Shown here: positions 53,124-61,066 of the stretch, in pieces
How the letters are laid out: each line of letters starts with the position of its first letter
How positions within the stretch are numbered: the stretch's first letter is position 1
From: Cyclobacteriaceae bacterium
GTDB taxonomy: Bacteria > Bacteroidota > Bacteroidia > Cytophagales > Cyclobacteriaceae
Length of the DNA stretch: 64,000 bases
Assembly: GCA_028285445.1 (NCBI GenBank)
Contig: JANQPQ010000036.1
Location: 1-64,000, forward strand
Direction of reading: 5' to 3'
The notes under the pieces: model-generated
Told to the model about the DNA's origin: nothing
What the model saw: the letters and a program-made list of their open reading frames with translations, nothing else
Database searches by the model: none
Translations under genes and position numbers: made by a program

Positions 53124-53681
53124 TTACTCTTTCAGGTCTATTACACATCTCTCGCCTTCCAGTTTCTTTATCATATCATCAATTTCGAATTTCGACTTGG
53201 CATCCTCCATTTCCTTCCGATGCTGTGTTTTCAGGTATTTTCTAATTATGGCCTGTAGAAATCTCCTCACTTCCTCCTTAGTCTCCAGCACCAATTTGGG
53301 TACCACCATCGGCTTATTGTCGTCATCTTTGGCCACCATGGTGAAGTAGCAGGTATTAGTGTGTTTTACCAATCCATCTTTAACATTTTCGGCAATTACC
53401 TTTATTCCCACCACCAACGATGTACGCCCCACGTAGTTTATCCTCGCTTTAAGAGAAACCAATTCCCCTACTTCCACTGGCTGCAAGAAGTCAACAGTAT
53501 CCACCGAGACAGTAACACAATACGTTCCGGCATGTTTGCTGGCACAGGCATAGGCTACTTTATCCATTAGCGAAAGTAAAATACCTCCATGTATCTTTCC
53601 GCCAAAGTTGGCATAGGATGGTATCATCAATTCTGTAATGGTAGTTTCCGAATGCCTGGCGGCTTTGGCTTGCTCATCCAT
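53124..53681 (-). CDS. Acyl-CoA thioesterase, hotdog fold
   Basis: A 185-residue cytosolic thioesterase. PSYANFGGKIHGGILLSLMDKVAY carries the hotdog helix with its catalytic-region Asn/Gly/His/Asp, then VSVDTVDFLQPVEVGELVSLKARINYVGRTSLVV, as in YciA-like acyl-CoA thioesterases; a helical tail (about 140-185) adds to the core domain. It hydrolyses acyl-CoA; chain-length preference is unknown. It precedes the M24 gene by 2 bases. Confidence 0.9.
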   Translation of the reverse strand: MDEQAKAARHSETTITELMIPSYANFGGKIHGGILLSLMDKVAYACASKHAGTYCVTVSVDTVDFLQPVEVGELVSLKARINYVGRTSLVVGIKVIAENVKDGLVKHTNTCYFTMVAKDDDNKPMVVPKLVLETKEEVRRFLQAIIRKYLKTQHRKEMEDAKSKFEIDDMIKKLEGERCVIDLKE

Positions 53682-53751
53682 AAGTTCGTTTATTGAATTC
53701 GGAATTAAGATAGGAAAATAAGTTTGCCAGTGCAGACTTTTTTAATGCTGC

Positions 53752-55098
53752 CTATGCAGACTCAAGCATTTTAGCACTTAATGACCGAAAACGGAAGAAA
53801 AGTAGCATAGCTGCCACACTAAGGCCTATAACCAACCCGTACCAAATGCCCTGCACACCCAATTTCAAAGTAAAGCCCAATATATATCCAGCAGGCAGCC
53901 CCAAAACCCAGTAGGCCAGGAAAGTTATCATCGTTGGCACTTTCACATCTTCCATACCTCGAAGGGCTCCTAAACCCACCACTTGTACGCCATCGGAAAT
54001 CTGGAATAGGCCAGCAATAACTATTAACGAACTGGCCCGCGTAATTACCTCCACGTCATCTATATAAAGGCTTGGAAAGAAGAATCTTCCTAGAATAAAA
54101 ATGATAGCTGCCATGGTCATAAACGCAACAACCATAGTAAACAAAGTGAAACCAGCTCTTCTTAGTGTTGGAATATTTCTCTGGCCAAGTTGATTACCAA
54201 CTCGAATTGCTGCGGCAGCAGAGAGACCCGAGGCCATCATATAACTAATGCTAGCGAGGTTAATGGCAATTTGATGAGCCGCCAGAGAATTAGCACCAAA
54301 CCATCCAACCATTATGGCTGCGAAACCAAAGGCGCTCACCTCAAATATGAACTGCACCCCAGCCGGAATGCCAATTTTCAGCAATTTGCGAAACAACTGC
54401 TTGTCGTAATTGCCAAAACCAAATTCAGCCCAATAAACCTTAAAACGTTCTCCGGTTCTTACATACATCCACATCATCAAGGCCATTAATGACCTTGCTA
54501 CCAACGTGGCCCATCCAGCACCCATTAAGCCCATTGGCTCAATACCCAGTTTGCCAAAAATCAAAACATAATTAAGCCCAATGTTGATTAAGTTAGCACT
54601 GATAGTTACAAACATGGCCTGGCGGGTTAGCGATAAACCCTCAGCAAATTGCCTGAAGGTTTGAAACATCATGAAAGGCACCAGAGAGAAGGTGATTAAT
54701 CCCAGGTATGGTATTGCCAAAGCCACAACATCTTCGGGTTGGTCCAAATAGTACAGGCCATTTGAGCCGACCAATACTATCAAAAGAAGGATGATACCGG
54801 TAATGGCATTAATTACAATGCCATGTTTTAGAACCTGGCCAATGGTTTTTGTATTCCCTTCGCCATCAGCTGAAGCCACGAGGGGTGTCATGCCGTAGCT
54901 AACACCAATACCAAAGGTGAGCAGCAGAAAGAATATAACATTAGCTAGTGAGGAAGCAGCCAAAGGTACGGCACCCAACTTTCCTACCATCATGCTATCG
55001 GCAACTCCTACCATCACTTGCCCGAGCTGACTAAGCATTACAGGCGAGGCTAAAAGGAAGTTTCTTCTATAATGTGCTATGTGATCGTTTGAGAACAA
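53752..55098 (-). CDS. MATE family efflux transporter
   Basis: A 448-residue inner-membrane multidrug/cation antiporter with twelve predicted membrane segments in two homologous halves. HYRRNFLLASPVMLSQLGQVMVGVADSMMVG is the MATE opening, with LAASSLANVIFF and NYVLIFGKLGIEPMGLMGAGWATL following. It starts with TTG, two bases past the NUDIX stop; no ATG precedes the conserved N-terminus. Substrate unknown, sodium- or proton-driven. Confidence 0.9.
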   Translation of the reverse strand: MFSNDHIAHYRRNFLLASPVMLSQLGQVMVGVADSMMVGKLGAVPLAASSLANVIFFLLLTFGIGVSYGMTPLVASADGEGNTKTIGQVLKHGIVINAITGIILLLIVLVGSNGLYYLDQPEDVVALAIPYLGLITFSLVPFMMFQTFRQFAEGLSLTRQAMFVTISANLINIGLNYVLIFGKLGIEPMGLMGAGWATLVARSLMALMMWMYVRTGERFKVYWAEFGFGNYDKQLFRKLLKIGIPAGVQFIFEVSAFGFAAIMVGWFGANSLAAHQIAINLASISYMMASGLSAAAAIRVGNQLGQRNIPTLRRAGFTLFTMVVAFMTMAAIIFILGRFFFPSLYIDDVEVITRASSLIVIAGLFQISDGVQVVGLGALRGMEDVKVPTMITFLAYWVLGLPAGYILGFTLKLGVQGIWYGLVIGLSVAAMLLFFRFRSLSAKMLESA

Positions 55099-55100
55099 CT

Positions 55101-55655
55101 TTAGCCAAGATTAGAAAGCCTGGCTAATTTCAAAAGTCCAGCCACACTTATTGAGTCTGTGATTTCACCAACCATTACCATCTGCACCGCTTCTTCGAGT
55201 GATACCCGGCGCAGTTGGATGTCCTGCTCAGATTCATCCAGGTTCATCTTATGCTGCGAGAGACCTTTAGCAACATATACATACCCCACCTCATCCGTCA
55301 CAGAATTGGAGGTGTGAATTTTCATCAGTAGATCGTACCTCTCAGCCGACAATCCTGTTTCTTCACTTAACTCCCGACGCGCCGTCTCTGAGGGTTTCTC
55401 GTCTAATGATCCTCCCCCCATTGGAATCTCCCAGGAATATTCATTCAATGTATAGCGATACTGACCAACCAAAACAGTGTAACCCTTCTCATCCAATGGG
55501 ATGATACCAACTGCATGATTCTTGAACGAAACTTTTCCATATATACCTTCCCCTCCACCAGGGTTCAACACCTGGTGCTCCTCCACCGAAATCCATGGAT
55601 TATCATAAATCTCGCGTCTTGACAGGGTTTTCCAGGGGTTGATAGTGGTATCCAT
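55101..55655 (-). CDS. NUDIX hydrolase, ADP-ribose pyrophosphatase-like
   Basis: A 184-residue NUDIX enzyme with the box GGGSLDEKPSETARRELSEE plus TGL in the middle, and WISVEEHQVLNPGG and YRYTLNEYSWEIPMGG before it, close to ADP-sugar pyrophosphatases. I chose ATG 55655 because the -7 box TATTTTTG at 55679-55686 gives a 17-base leader to it, while the in-frame upstream ATG at 55691 lies before the predicted transcript start. MATE starts 2 bases past its stop. Confidence 0.86.
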   Translation of the reverse strand: MDTTINPWKTLSRREIYDNPWISVEEHQVLNPGGGEGIYGKVSFKNHAVGIIPLDEKGYTVLVGQYRYTLNEYSWEIPMGGGSLDEKPSETARRELSEETGLSAERYDLLMKIHTSNSVTDEVGYVYVAKGLSQHKMNLDESEQDIQLRRVSLEEAVQMVMVGEITDSISVAGLLKLARLSNLG

Positions 55656-55678
55656 TGCATGATGATTTTGGAGTGGCA

Positions 55679-55686
55679 CAAAAATA
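55679..55686 (-). promoter_or_regulatory. -7 box for the NUDIX gene
   Basis: Minus strand TATTTTTG followed by TGCCACTC, the same extension as downstream of the DUF5606 box. The -33 region is not clear. It sits in the 74-base divergent gap with rnhB, ten bases from the rnhB -33 box. Confidence 0.5.
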
Positions 55687-55696
55687 TGCATTTACT

Positions 55697-55725
55697 TTGA
55701 AGTCTAGCCTCGCCCCATAATTTTG
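55697..55725 (+). promoter_or_regulatory. Promoter for rnhB
   Basis: TTG (55697-55699, within TTTG), 18-base spacer, TAATTTTG (55718-55725). The -7 box ends 4 bases before the rnhB ATG at 55730, so the transcript would start at or beside the start codon. Confidence 0.6.
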
Positions 55726-55729
55726 TGAA

Positions 55730-56341
55730 ATGCTGAAATCCAGTTTCACCCCGGATTTAATCGAAGCCGGCTGCGATGAAGTCGGAAGAGGCTGCCTGGC
55801 CGGGCCGGTGACAGCTTCGGCTGTAATTCTTCCTAAAGATTACAAGCACAAAGACCTTAACGACTCTAAAGTGCTTTCACTAAAGAAGAGAGAAAAGCTT
55901 CGTAAGGAAATTGAAAGTGATGCCGTGGCCTGGGCTGTTTGTAATGCCGACCACAAAGAAATTGACAGGTATAACATCGTCAATGCTTCGTTCATGGCCA
56001 TGCATAGGGCGATAAAAGAGCTGAAAACCAGGCCCCAGCTATTACTTGTCGATGGCAAAATATTTAATGGATTTCCAGACATTCCGCATAAATGTATAGT
56101 GAAAGGAGACAGCAAATATCTTTCTATTGCCGCTGCGTCAATACTGGCTAAATCTTACCGGGATGAGCTAATGACAAAGCTGAATGAGGAGTTTCCGGGT
56201 TATTTCTGGGATCAGAATGCAGGCTACCCTACCAAAGAACACAAAGCAGCAATTAAGGCACTTGGCATAACCCCCCATCACCGAAGATCATATCAGTTAA
56301 TCCCCTCTCAGATGGAACTATTTGGTGACGCCGAAAATTAG
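55730..56341 (+). CDS. rnhB: Ribonuclease HII
   Basis: Removes ribonucleotides embedded in DNA and RNA in hybrids. The 203-residue protein has the RNase HII pattern: EAGCDEVGRGCLAGPVTASAV with the DEVGRG active site, NDSKVLSLKKREKL, LLVDGKIFNG and KGDSKYLSIAAASILAKSYRDEL with catalytic Asp and Ser/Ala block. It starts at ATG 55730 directly after a -7 box, and its TAG shares bases TTAG with the stop of the convergent LytTR gene. Confidence 0.95.
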   Translation: MLKSSFTPDLIEAGCDEVGRGCLAGPVTASAVILPKDYKHKDLNDSKVLSLKKREKLRKEIESDAVAWAVCNADHKEIDRYNIVNASFMAMHRAIKELKTRPQLLLVDGKIFNGFPDIPHKCIVKGDSKYLSIAAASILAKSYRDELMTKLNEEFPGYFWDQNAGYPTKEHKAAIKALGITPHHRRSYQLIPSQMELFGDAEN

Positions 56342-57063
56342 AGGTTGTTTTGTCGGCCCAAAACTGCCAACACCTGGTTTTTATAATTGCGGCCAATTGG
56401 CAGCTCCTTACCAGGAATTTCAATTGAAGAAGCGCTATAGGCTTCAACTTTATTTAAAGAAACGATAAAGGATCTGTGAATCCTCAGAAACAATTCTTCT
56501 GGCAGTTTTTCTTCAAGGTAGCTGATCTTCTGATGAGATATTACCTCTTTGTGCGGCGTTTTTACACGCACATAGTCTTTCAGACTTTCAATGTAGAGAA
56601 TTTCGCCCAGCAATATCTTAACCATCTTCTTGTCAGCCTTTAGGTAGATATGGCCGTTAGTTTCGGTACCGATAGCATTGCCATTACTTGCGAAACCATT
56701 GTAGTCGGGCTCCCTTTGATAGACGCGACCAATCGCTTTGAGAAATCGATCAAATGAAATGGGTTTGAGCAGATAATCTACCACATCAAGATCGTAGCTC
56801 TCAATGGCATAATCACGGTATGCCGTGGTAAAGATTACCTTTGGCGCCTTCTTCAGTGTTTTAAGGAAATCGATACCAGTTAGCTTTGGCATTTGGATGT
56901 CCAGGAACATCAAATCTATTGATTGCTTCTGCAATATTTCGAAGGCCATTACAGCATTATTGCAAGTCGCAACTATTTCTACACCCTCTATTCTGGCCAG
57001 GTAGGATTCAATTACCTCAATAGCCAGAGGCTCGTCGTCTACTATTATACATTTTAGCTTCAT
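56338..57063 (-). CDS. LytTR response regulator
   Basis: A 241-residue response regulator. The receiver domain has Asp9/Asp10 (VDDEPLA), the phosphorylated Asp55 in MFLDIQMP, and the later Thr and Lys positions (FTTAYRDYA, LKPISFDRF); the C-terminal LytTR DNA-binding domain (about 135-240) includes YIESLKDYVRVKTPHKEVI and FLRIHRSFIVSLNKVEAYS. It pairs with the LytS-type kinase just upstream (ATGA overlap). Targets unknown. Confidence 0.95.
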   Translation of the reverse strand: MKLKCIIVDDEPLAIEVIESYLARIEGVEIVATCNNAVMAFEILQKQSIDLMFLDIQMPKLTGIDFLKTLKKAPKVIFTTAYRDYAIESYDLDVVDYLLKPISFDRFLKAIGRVYQREPDYNGFASNGNAIGTETNGHIYLKADKKMVKILLGEILYIESLKDYVRVKTPHKEVISHQKISYLEEKLPEELFLRIHRSFIVSLNKVEAYSASSIEIPGKELPIGRNYKNQVLAVLGRQNNL

Positions 57064-58136
57064 GCAACTGCTGATAATGATTCGTCAAGACTGAGTTTTA
57101 AGACAACCATGTAGGCGTCCTCAGTGTCAAACGTTTTAAACTCATAACGGTTAGGGTACAAAAGATCCAGGCGTCGCTTAACATTTTTCAAGCCAATGCC
57201 TTCTTTGTAATCATGCTCATCCTTGGCCCCATTCGTGCTTTTACTGTTTTCTACTTTTAAGGTCATTAAGGAATCTTTAAGCGAAATGTCTATGCTTACC
57301 CAGGCTTGATCTATTTCTCCACTTACCCCATGCTTAAAACTGTTTTCAACAAAAGGAAGAATAAGCATGGGTGCAATCTCTTTACTCTCTAACTCCCCGG
57401 TAATATTCAGTGAAATCTCGAGGCGGTTATCGTAGCGAATTCTCTCTAGCGAAATGTAGTTCTTAACCAATTCTATTTCTTTGCCAATTGGCACTTTGGG
57501 GGCGTTGCACTCGTACAACATATAATTAAGCAGATCAGAAAGCTTAAGTACAACCTCCGGTGCGTTATTTGATTTTTTTAAGGTGAGGGCGTAGAGGTTA
57601 TTCAGCGTATTAAAGAGAAAATGAGGATGTATTTGTGCCTTGAGAAACTTCAATTCAGCCTCAAGTTTTTCCTTTGCTAACTGCTGAGTGGCCCTTTGAT
57701 CTTTGTACCAGATCTTCATCAACTTAACCACCACCGCAATGGCCACTACAGGATAAATGCCGGTCATGTTTTTCAATATCTTGGCTGGATACCAAATCGT
57801 TCCCCAGTAGTCGTTGGGATGAAAAATAGGCTGCTCCAAATAAATAGCCATCACCCAATGGAAAAAACCTGATAACAGTAATAGAAGCGCCAGGTATATG
57901 AAAAAACCGAGGTATTGTTCCTTGAGTAGAAACTTAGGTAGCAGTACATAGAGGGTAACGTAAGTCGCAACAAGCTTGGGAGGAAGCATCAGCAATTGGG
58001 CTGAAATCTCTCTACCATATGCATCGTCGAAACTGCCCCAAAGCAATCCAAAGAAAAGAACATAGATCACCCAGAAAAGGATGTGCTTCCATACCCTTGG
58101 CAGTTTGTTGTCCAGATGTTCAAACTGTACCCGCAA
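57060..58136 (-). CDS. LytS-type sensor histidine kinase
   Basis: A 358-residue inner-membrane kinase. It has four predicted membrane segments in the first 150 residues, a coiled-coil linker, and the His_kinase domain with KAQIHPHFLFNTLNNLYALT (phospho-accepting His in the HPHFLFN motif) and a C-terminal ATPase domain (ILPFVENSFKHGV, KEGIGLKNVKRRLDLLYP). No ATG fits; it starts with TTG at 58136, the only candidate before an in-frame stop. It overlaps the regulator gene by four bases (ATGA). Confidence 0.92.
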   Translation of the reverse strand: MRVQFEHLDNKLPRVWKHILFWVIYVLFFGLLWGSFDDAYGREISAQLLMLPPKLVATYVTLYVLLPKFLLKEQYLGFFIYLALLLLLSGFFHWVMAIYLEQPIFHPNDYWGTIWYPAKILKNMTGIYPVVAIAVVVKLMKIWYKDQRATQQLAKEKLEAELKFLKAQIHPHFLFNTLNNLYALTLKKSNNAPEVVLKLSDLLNYMLYECNAPKVPIGKEIELVKNYISLERIRYDNRLEISLNITGELESKEIAPMLILPFVENSFKHGVSGEIDQAWVSIDISLKDSLMTLKVENSKSTNGAKDEHDYKEGIGLKNVKRRLDLLYPNRYEFKTFDTEDAYMVVLKLSLDESLSAVA

Positions 58137-58386
58137 CTTGTCGCTCTTAGTTTGCTTTTATAACCGTAAAGTTATCAGGATTGTTATCCCAAGCCCCCCA
58201 AATTGCGGCTTTATTCGACAAACAGTCTCGGCATTGGCCTTAGCAACGCTTGAGCCCACATCAATGGCAATAGACGGCTCACTGGTTGTTTCAGGTCTAG
58301 ACTTGTCCTAATTCATCCAAAAAGACTTTTTGGCCTAAACTTCCAAACCCTACAGCAGTAAAAGAGGGGTGAACGTCCTAAGATTT
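58137..58386. other. Intergenic region between LytS kinase and DUF5916 genes
   Basis: A 250-base divergent gap. At 58317-58333 CCAAAAA, GAC, TTTTTGG forms a 7-bp hairpin without a T tract. Both strands have short open frames here, but none has a start or recognisable similarity. No consensus TAnnTTTG box was found for either gene; TAACTTTA on the minus strand (about 58165-58172) is a one-mismatch candidate for the kinase gene. Confidence 0.3.
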
Positions 58387-60600
58387 ATGAAAAAACACCT
58401 ACTTCTCTGGATTTGCTTTTTGTTGGTAGCGGCAACTTCGCAAGGTCAAAACTCAGCAAACAACCGGGCTAACCTGGATGTGAAAAAAGCCAATGCTGAA
58501 ATTAAGATTGATGGCAGAATTGATGAAGATGACTGGCTGGAAGCTCAGGTAGCTTCAAACTTTGTAAATCAATGGCCATCAGATAGCGGGGCGGCGGAAG
58601 CTATAACCGAAGTGAGATTAACCTATGACGAAAACTTCATTTACATTGGCGCTATTCTCTACGATGATGGTGAAAATCGTATAATCCAATCTTTAAGAAG
58701 AGATAATGATAGCCACTGGAACAGCGATGGCTTCACCGTGATTTTCGACCCTATTAACAACAAAAGCAACGGTTTTGTATTTGGTGTAAATGCTGGAGGA
58801 GCTCAGATGGAGGGAACCGCCAACTCCCAGGGTAATGAGACCAATGTCGATCTGAACTGGGACAACAAATGGATGTCTGAAATTGGGCAGTATGAAAATA
58901 TGTGGGTGGTTGAAATGGCCATTCCATTTAAGACGCTGAGATACAACAGCAGTAGCACGTCTTGGGGAATTAATTTTGTGCGCAATGATATGAAGCGCAA
59001 CATATACAGCACCTGGTCTGCCGTGCCCCGAAATCTTCCTGCCCTGGACATCGGTTATACTGGCCAATTGCAATGGGACGCAGCACCTCAACCATCAAAG
59101 GGAAAAGTTATTCTGATCCCTTACGCATCTGGCAATATTGCCCGCAACCATGAAGACAATGAGTCTACCAAGTATGATGGTGACGTAGGACTGGATGCAA
59201 AAATTGCTGTTACCTCCTCTTTAAACCTTGACCTGACTGTTAATCCGGATTTTTCAAATGTTGATGTCGACCAGCAAGTAACAAACCTTTCTCGATTTAG
59301 CATTTTCTTCCCTGAGAAGAGAAACTTCTTCCTGGAAAACAGCGACTTATTCTCAAACTTCGGCACTTGGAATCTTCGCCCCTTCTTTTCGCGAAAAATC
59401 GGATTGAACGATGGCGAGGCTATTCCAATTCTATATGGCGCCAGGCTTAGCGGGAACCTTACCGATGATTTAAGAATTGGTGCTTTGGATGTACAAACAA
59501 GAGCAACTGATGAATTCAAAGCGCAGAACTACGCAGTTGCTGCATTTCAGCAGCGGGTCTTAAAAAGATCAACTGTCAAAGGCATTTTTGTAAACAGACA
59601 ATCCTCTGACAAAGGCGAAGGATTCAATAAAACGGATTACAATCGTGTGGGTGGGCTGGAATTTCAATATCTAAATGAAAGTGGGCGCTTTGGCGGTTCC
59701 TTACGTTATCACACCTCATTTACACCGGAGGATACTGATGACAATAGTTATTACGGGGCCAATGTGGAATACAACTCGCGCAACTTCTTTACTGGCCTTA
59801 ATCTGGATAAAGTTGGCCAGAATTATGTAACTGACGTAGGGTTCGCTCCGAGGCTAAACAATACAGATTCTGAGAGAGATACCACTGTACGTATAGGTTA
59901 TACATTTATCAATCCCTGGGTGGGAGCCAATTTCTTTACTCCGGAAAGTAAAGTGCTCAATTTCCATGGCCCTCGCACATGGCACATCTTCAACATCAAT
60001 GACGATGGCGAGCTAACGGAGAGAAGATACAACCTCTTCTATGTGCTGGGGTTTAGAAATACCAGCTTCTTCAGAATCAGGTTTTCAGATAGTCAGGTGA
60101 CATTGCCTTTTGCCCTGGACCTAATTGGTGGTGACGATTTTCTTCCGGCCGGTAAATATATCTTTAGGGAAGTTTGGGCCGGTTATGAAAGCGACTCCAG
60201 AAGAACGATTTCATTCAATTCTGAAATTACTTATGGCTCTTTTTATAATGGCACCAAGCTAACATTGAGCGGTGGATTAAACATCAGGCAGCAGCCCTGG
60301 GGAAATTTCGGAATTAACTACACTCAGAATAGAGTTGATCTACCTGAAAACTTTGGCAATACCACTTTGCACCTTATTGGGCCGCAGGCAGAAGTATCTT
60401 TTTCCAACAAAATGTTCTGGACCTCCTTTCTGCAGTTCAACACGCAAGCTGAAAACTTTAACATTAATAGCCGATTCCAGTGGCGCTATAGGCCAATGTC
60501 TGATCTATTCATTGTCTATAGCGATAATTACGCTACCGACAACCTAAACGTAAAAAACCGCGGCGTTGTAGTGAAGATCACCTACTGGCTCAATCTATAA
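58387..60600 (+). CDS. DUF5916 protein with carbohydrate-binding-like domain
   Basis: A 737-residue exported protein. After a signal peptide (ATG 58387, ends TSQGQ) comes a CBM9-like domain (about 30-200: IKIDGRIDEDDWLEAQ, VRLTYDENFIYIGAILYDD, FTVIFDPINNKSNGFVFGVN), then a long DUF5916 beta-barrel region (about 230-737) with repeated aromatic-ended strands and the FFPEKRNFFLEN block. The closing strand VVVKITYWLNL looks like an outer-membrane barrel end. An in-frame GTG at 58369 is a less likely start. Function unknown; glycan uptake or binding is inferred. Confidence 0.85.
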   Translation: MKKHLLLWICFLLVAATSQGQNSANNRANLDVKKANAEIKIDGRIDEDDWLEAQVASNFVNQWPSDSGAAEAITEVRLTYDENFIYIGAILYDDGENRIIQSLRRDNDSHWNSDGFTVIFDPINNKSNGFVFGVNAGGAQMEGTANSQGNETNVDLNWDNKWMSEIGQYENMWVVEMAIPFKTLRYNSSSTSWGINFVRNDMKRNIYSTWSAVPRNLPALDIGYTGQLQWDAAPQPSKGKVILIPYASGNIARNHEDNESTKYDGDVGLDAKIAVTSSLNLDLTVNPDFSNVDVDQQVTNLSRFSIFFPEKRNFFLENSDLFSNFGTWNLRPFFSRKIGLNDGEAIPILYGARLSGNLTDDLRIGALDVQTRATDEFKAQNYAVAAFQQRVLKRSTVKGIFVNRQSSDKGEGFNKTDYNRVGGLEFQYLNESGRFGGSLRYHTSFTPEDTDDNSYYGANVEYNSRNFFTGLNLDKVGQNYVTDVGFAPRLNNTDSERDTTVRIGYTFINPWVGANFFTPESKVLNFHGPRTWHIFNINDDGELTERRYNLFYVLGFRNTSFFRIRFSDSQVTLPFALDLIGGDDFLPAGKYIFREVWAGYESDSRRTISFNSEITYGSFYNGTKLTLSGGLNIRQQPWGNFGINYTQNRVDLPENFGNTTLHLIGPQAEVSFSNKMFWTSFLQFNTQAENFNINSRFQWRYRPMSDLFIVYSDNYATDNLNVKNRGVVVKITYWLNL

Positions 60601-60646
60601 TTATCTCCAGATTCCAGCCCATCACCGTATTCGTTTAAAATAATAA

Positions 60647-60719
60647 TACTACTGTTAGGAATTAATTATTAGTCGTGGTACTATTGCCTAATATTACTAC
60701 TAATAGGAATCAATTATTA
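60647..60719. repeat. Paired direct repeats before padR, likely operators
   Basis: TACTACTGTTAGGAATTAATTATTA (60647-60671) and TACTACTAATAGGAATCAATTATTA (60695-60719) match at 22 of 25 positions, 48 bases apart start to start. The second copy ends on the first base of the padR ATG. Both sit in the AT-rich strip before a gene for a self-regulating repressor, which makes them candidate PadR binding sites. Confidence 0.6.
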
Positions 60720-61066
60720 TGAGAAAGTATCCGCTTGGGGAGTTCGAAGAAGTTGTGATGCTCACAGTGGGAGTCTTGACCGACAAGGCCTACGGGTTCG
60801 CAATCAAACAAGCTATTGAAGGCAGGCTTTCGAGATCAGTAAGCGTAGGTGCATTGCAATCGGCATTGATCCGCCTTGAAGACAAAGGCTTCCTTACCTC
60901 TTATGAAAGTGAAGGAACACAGGAGCGGGCAGGCAGGCCCAAAAAGTATTTCAGAATTACCATGGAAGGCAAAAAAGCGCTGGAGTTTGTGAGAGCCACG
61001 AGGAATTCTCTCTGGAACGAAATTCCGGCAACTGCCTTTGAACTAAGTGGAGCAAAGAAGAAATGA
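60719..61066 (+). CDS. PadR family transcriptional regulator
   Basis: A 115-residue winged-helix repressor. GEFEEVVMLTVGVLTDKAYGFAIKQ, SVGALQSALIRLEDKGFLTSYE and RAGRPKKYFRITMEGKKALEF are the PadR signature. It ends in an ATGA overlap with the FtsX-type permease gene, so it very likely regulates that transporter. The repeats at 60647-60719 are candidate operators. Confidence 0.92.
   Translation: MRKYPLGEFEEVVMLTVGVLTDKAYGFAIKQAIEGRLSRSVSVGALQSALIRLEDKGFLTSYESEGTQERAGRPKKYFRITMEGKKALEFVRATRNSLWNEIPATAFELSGAKKK

Noticed and set aside
58160..58311. Short open frames on both strands between the LytS and DUF5916 genes
   Set aside because: Neither has a clear start or similarity, and the stretch is better seen as non-coding.
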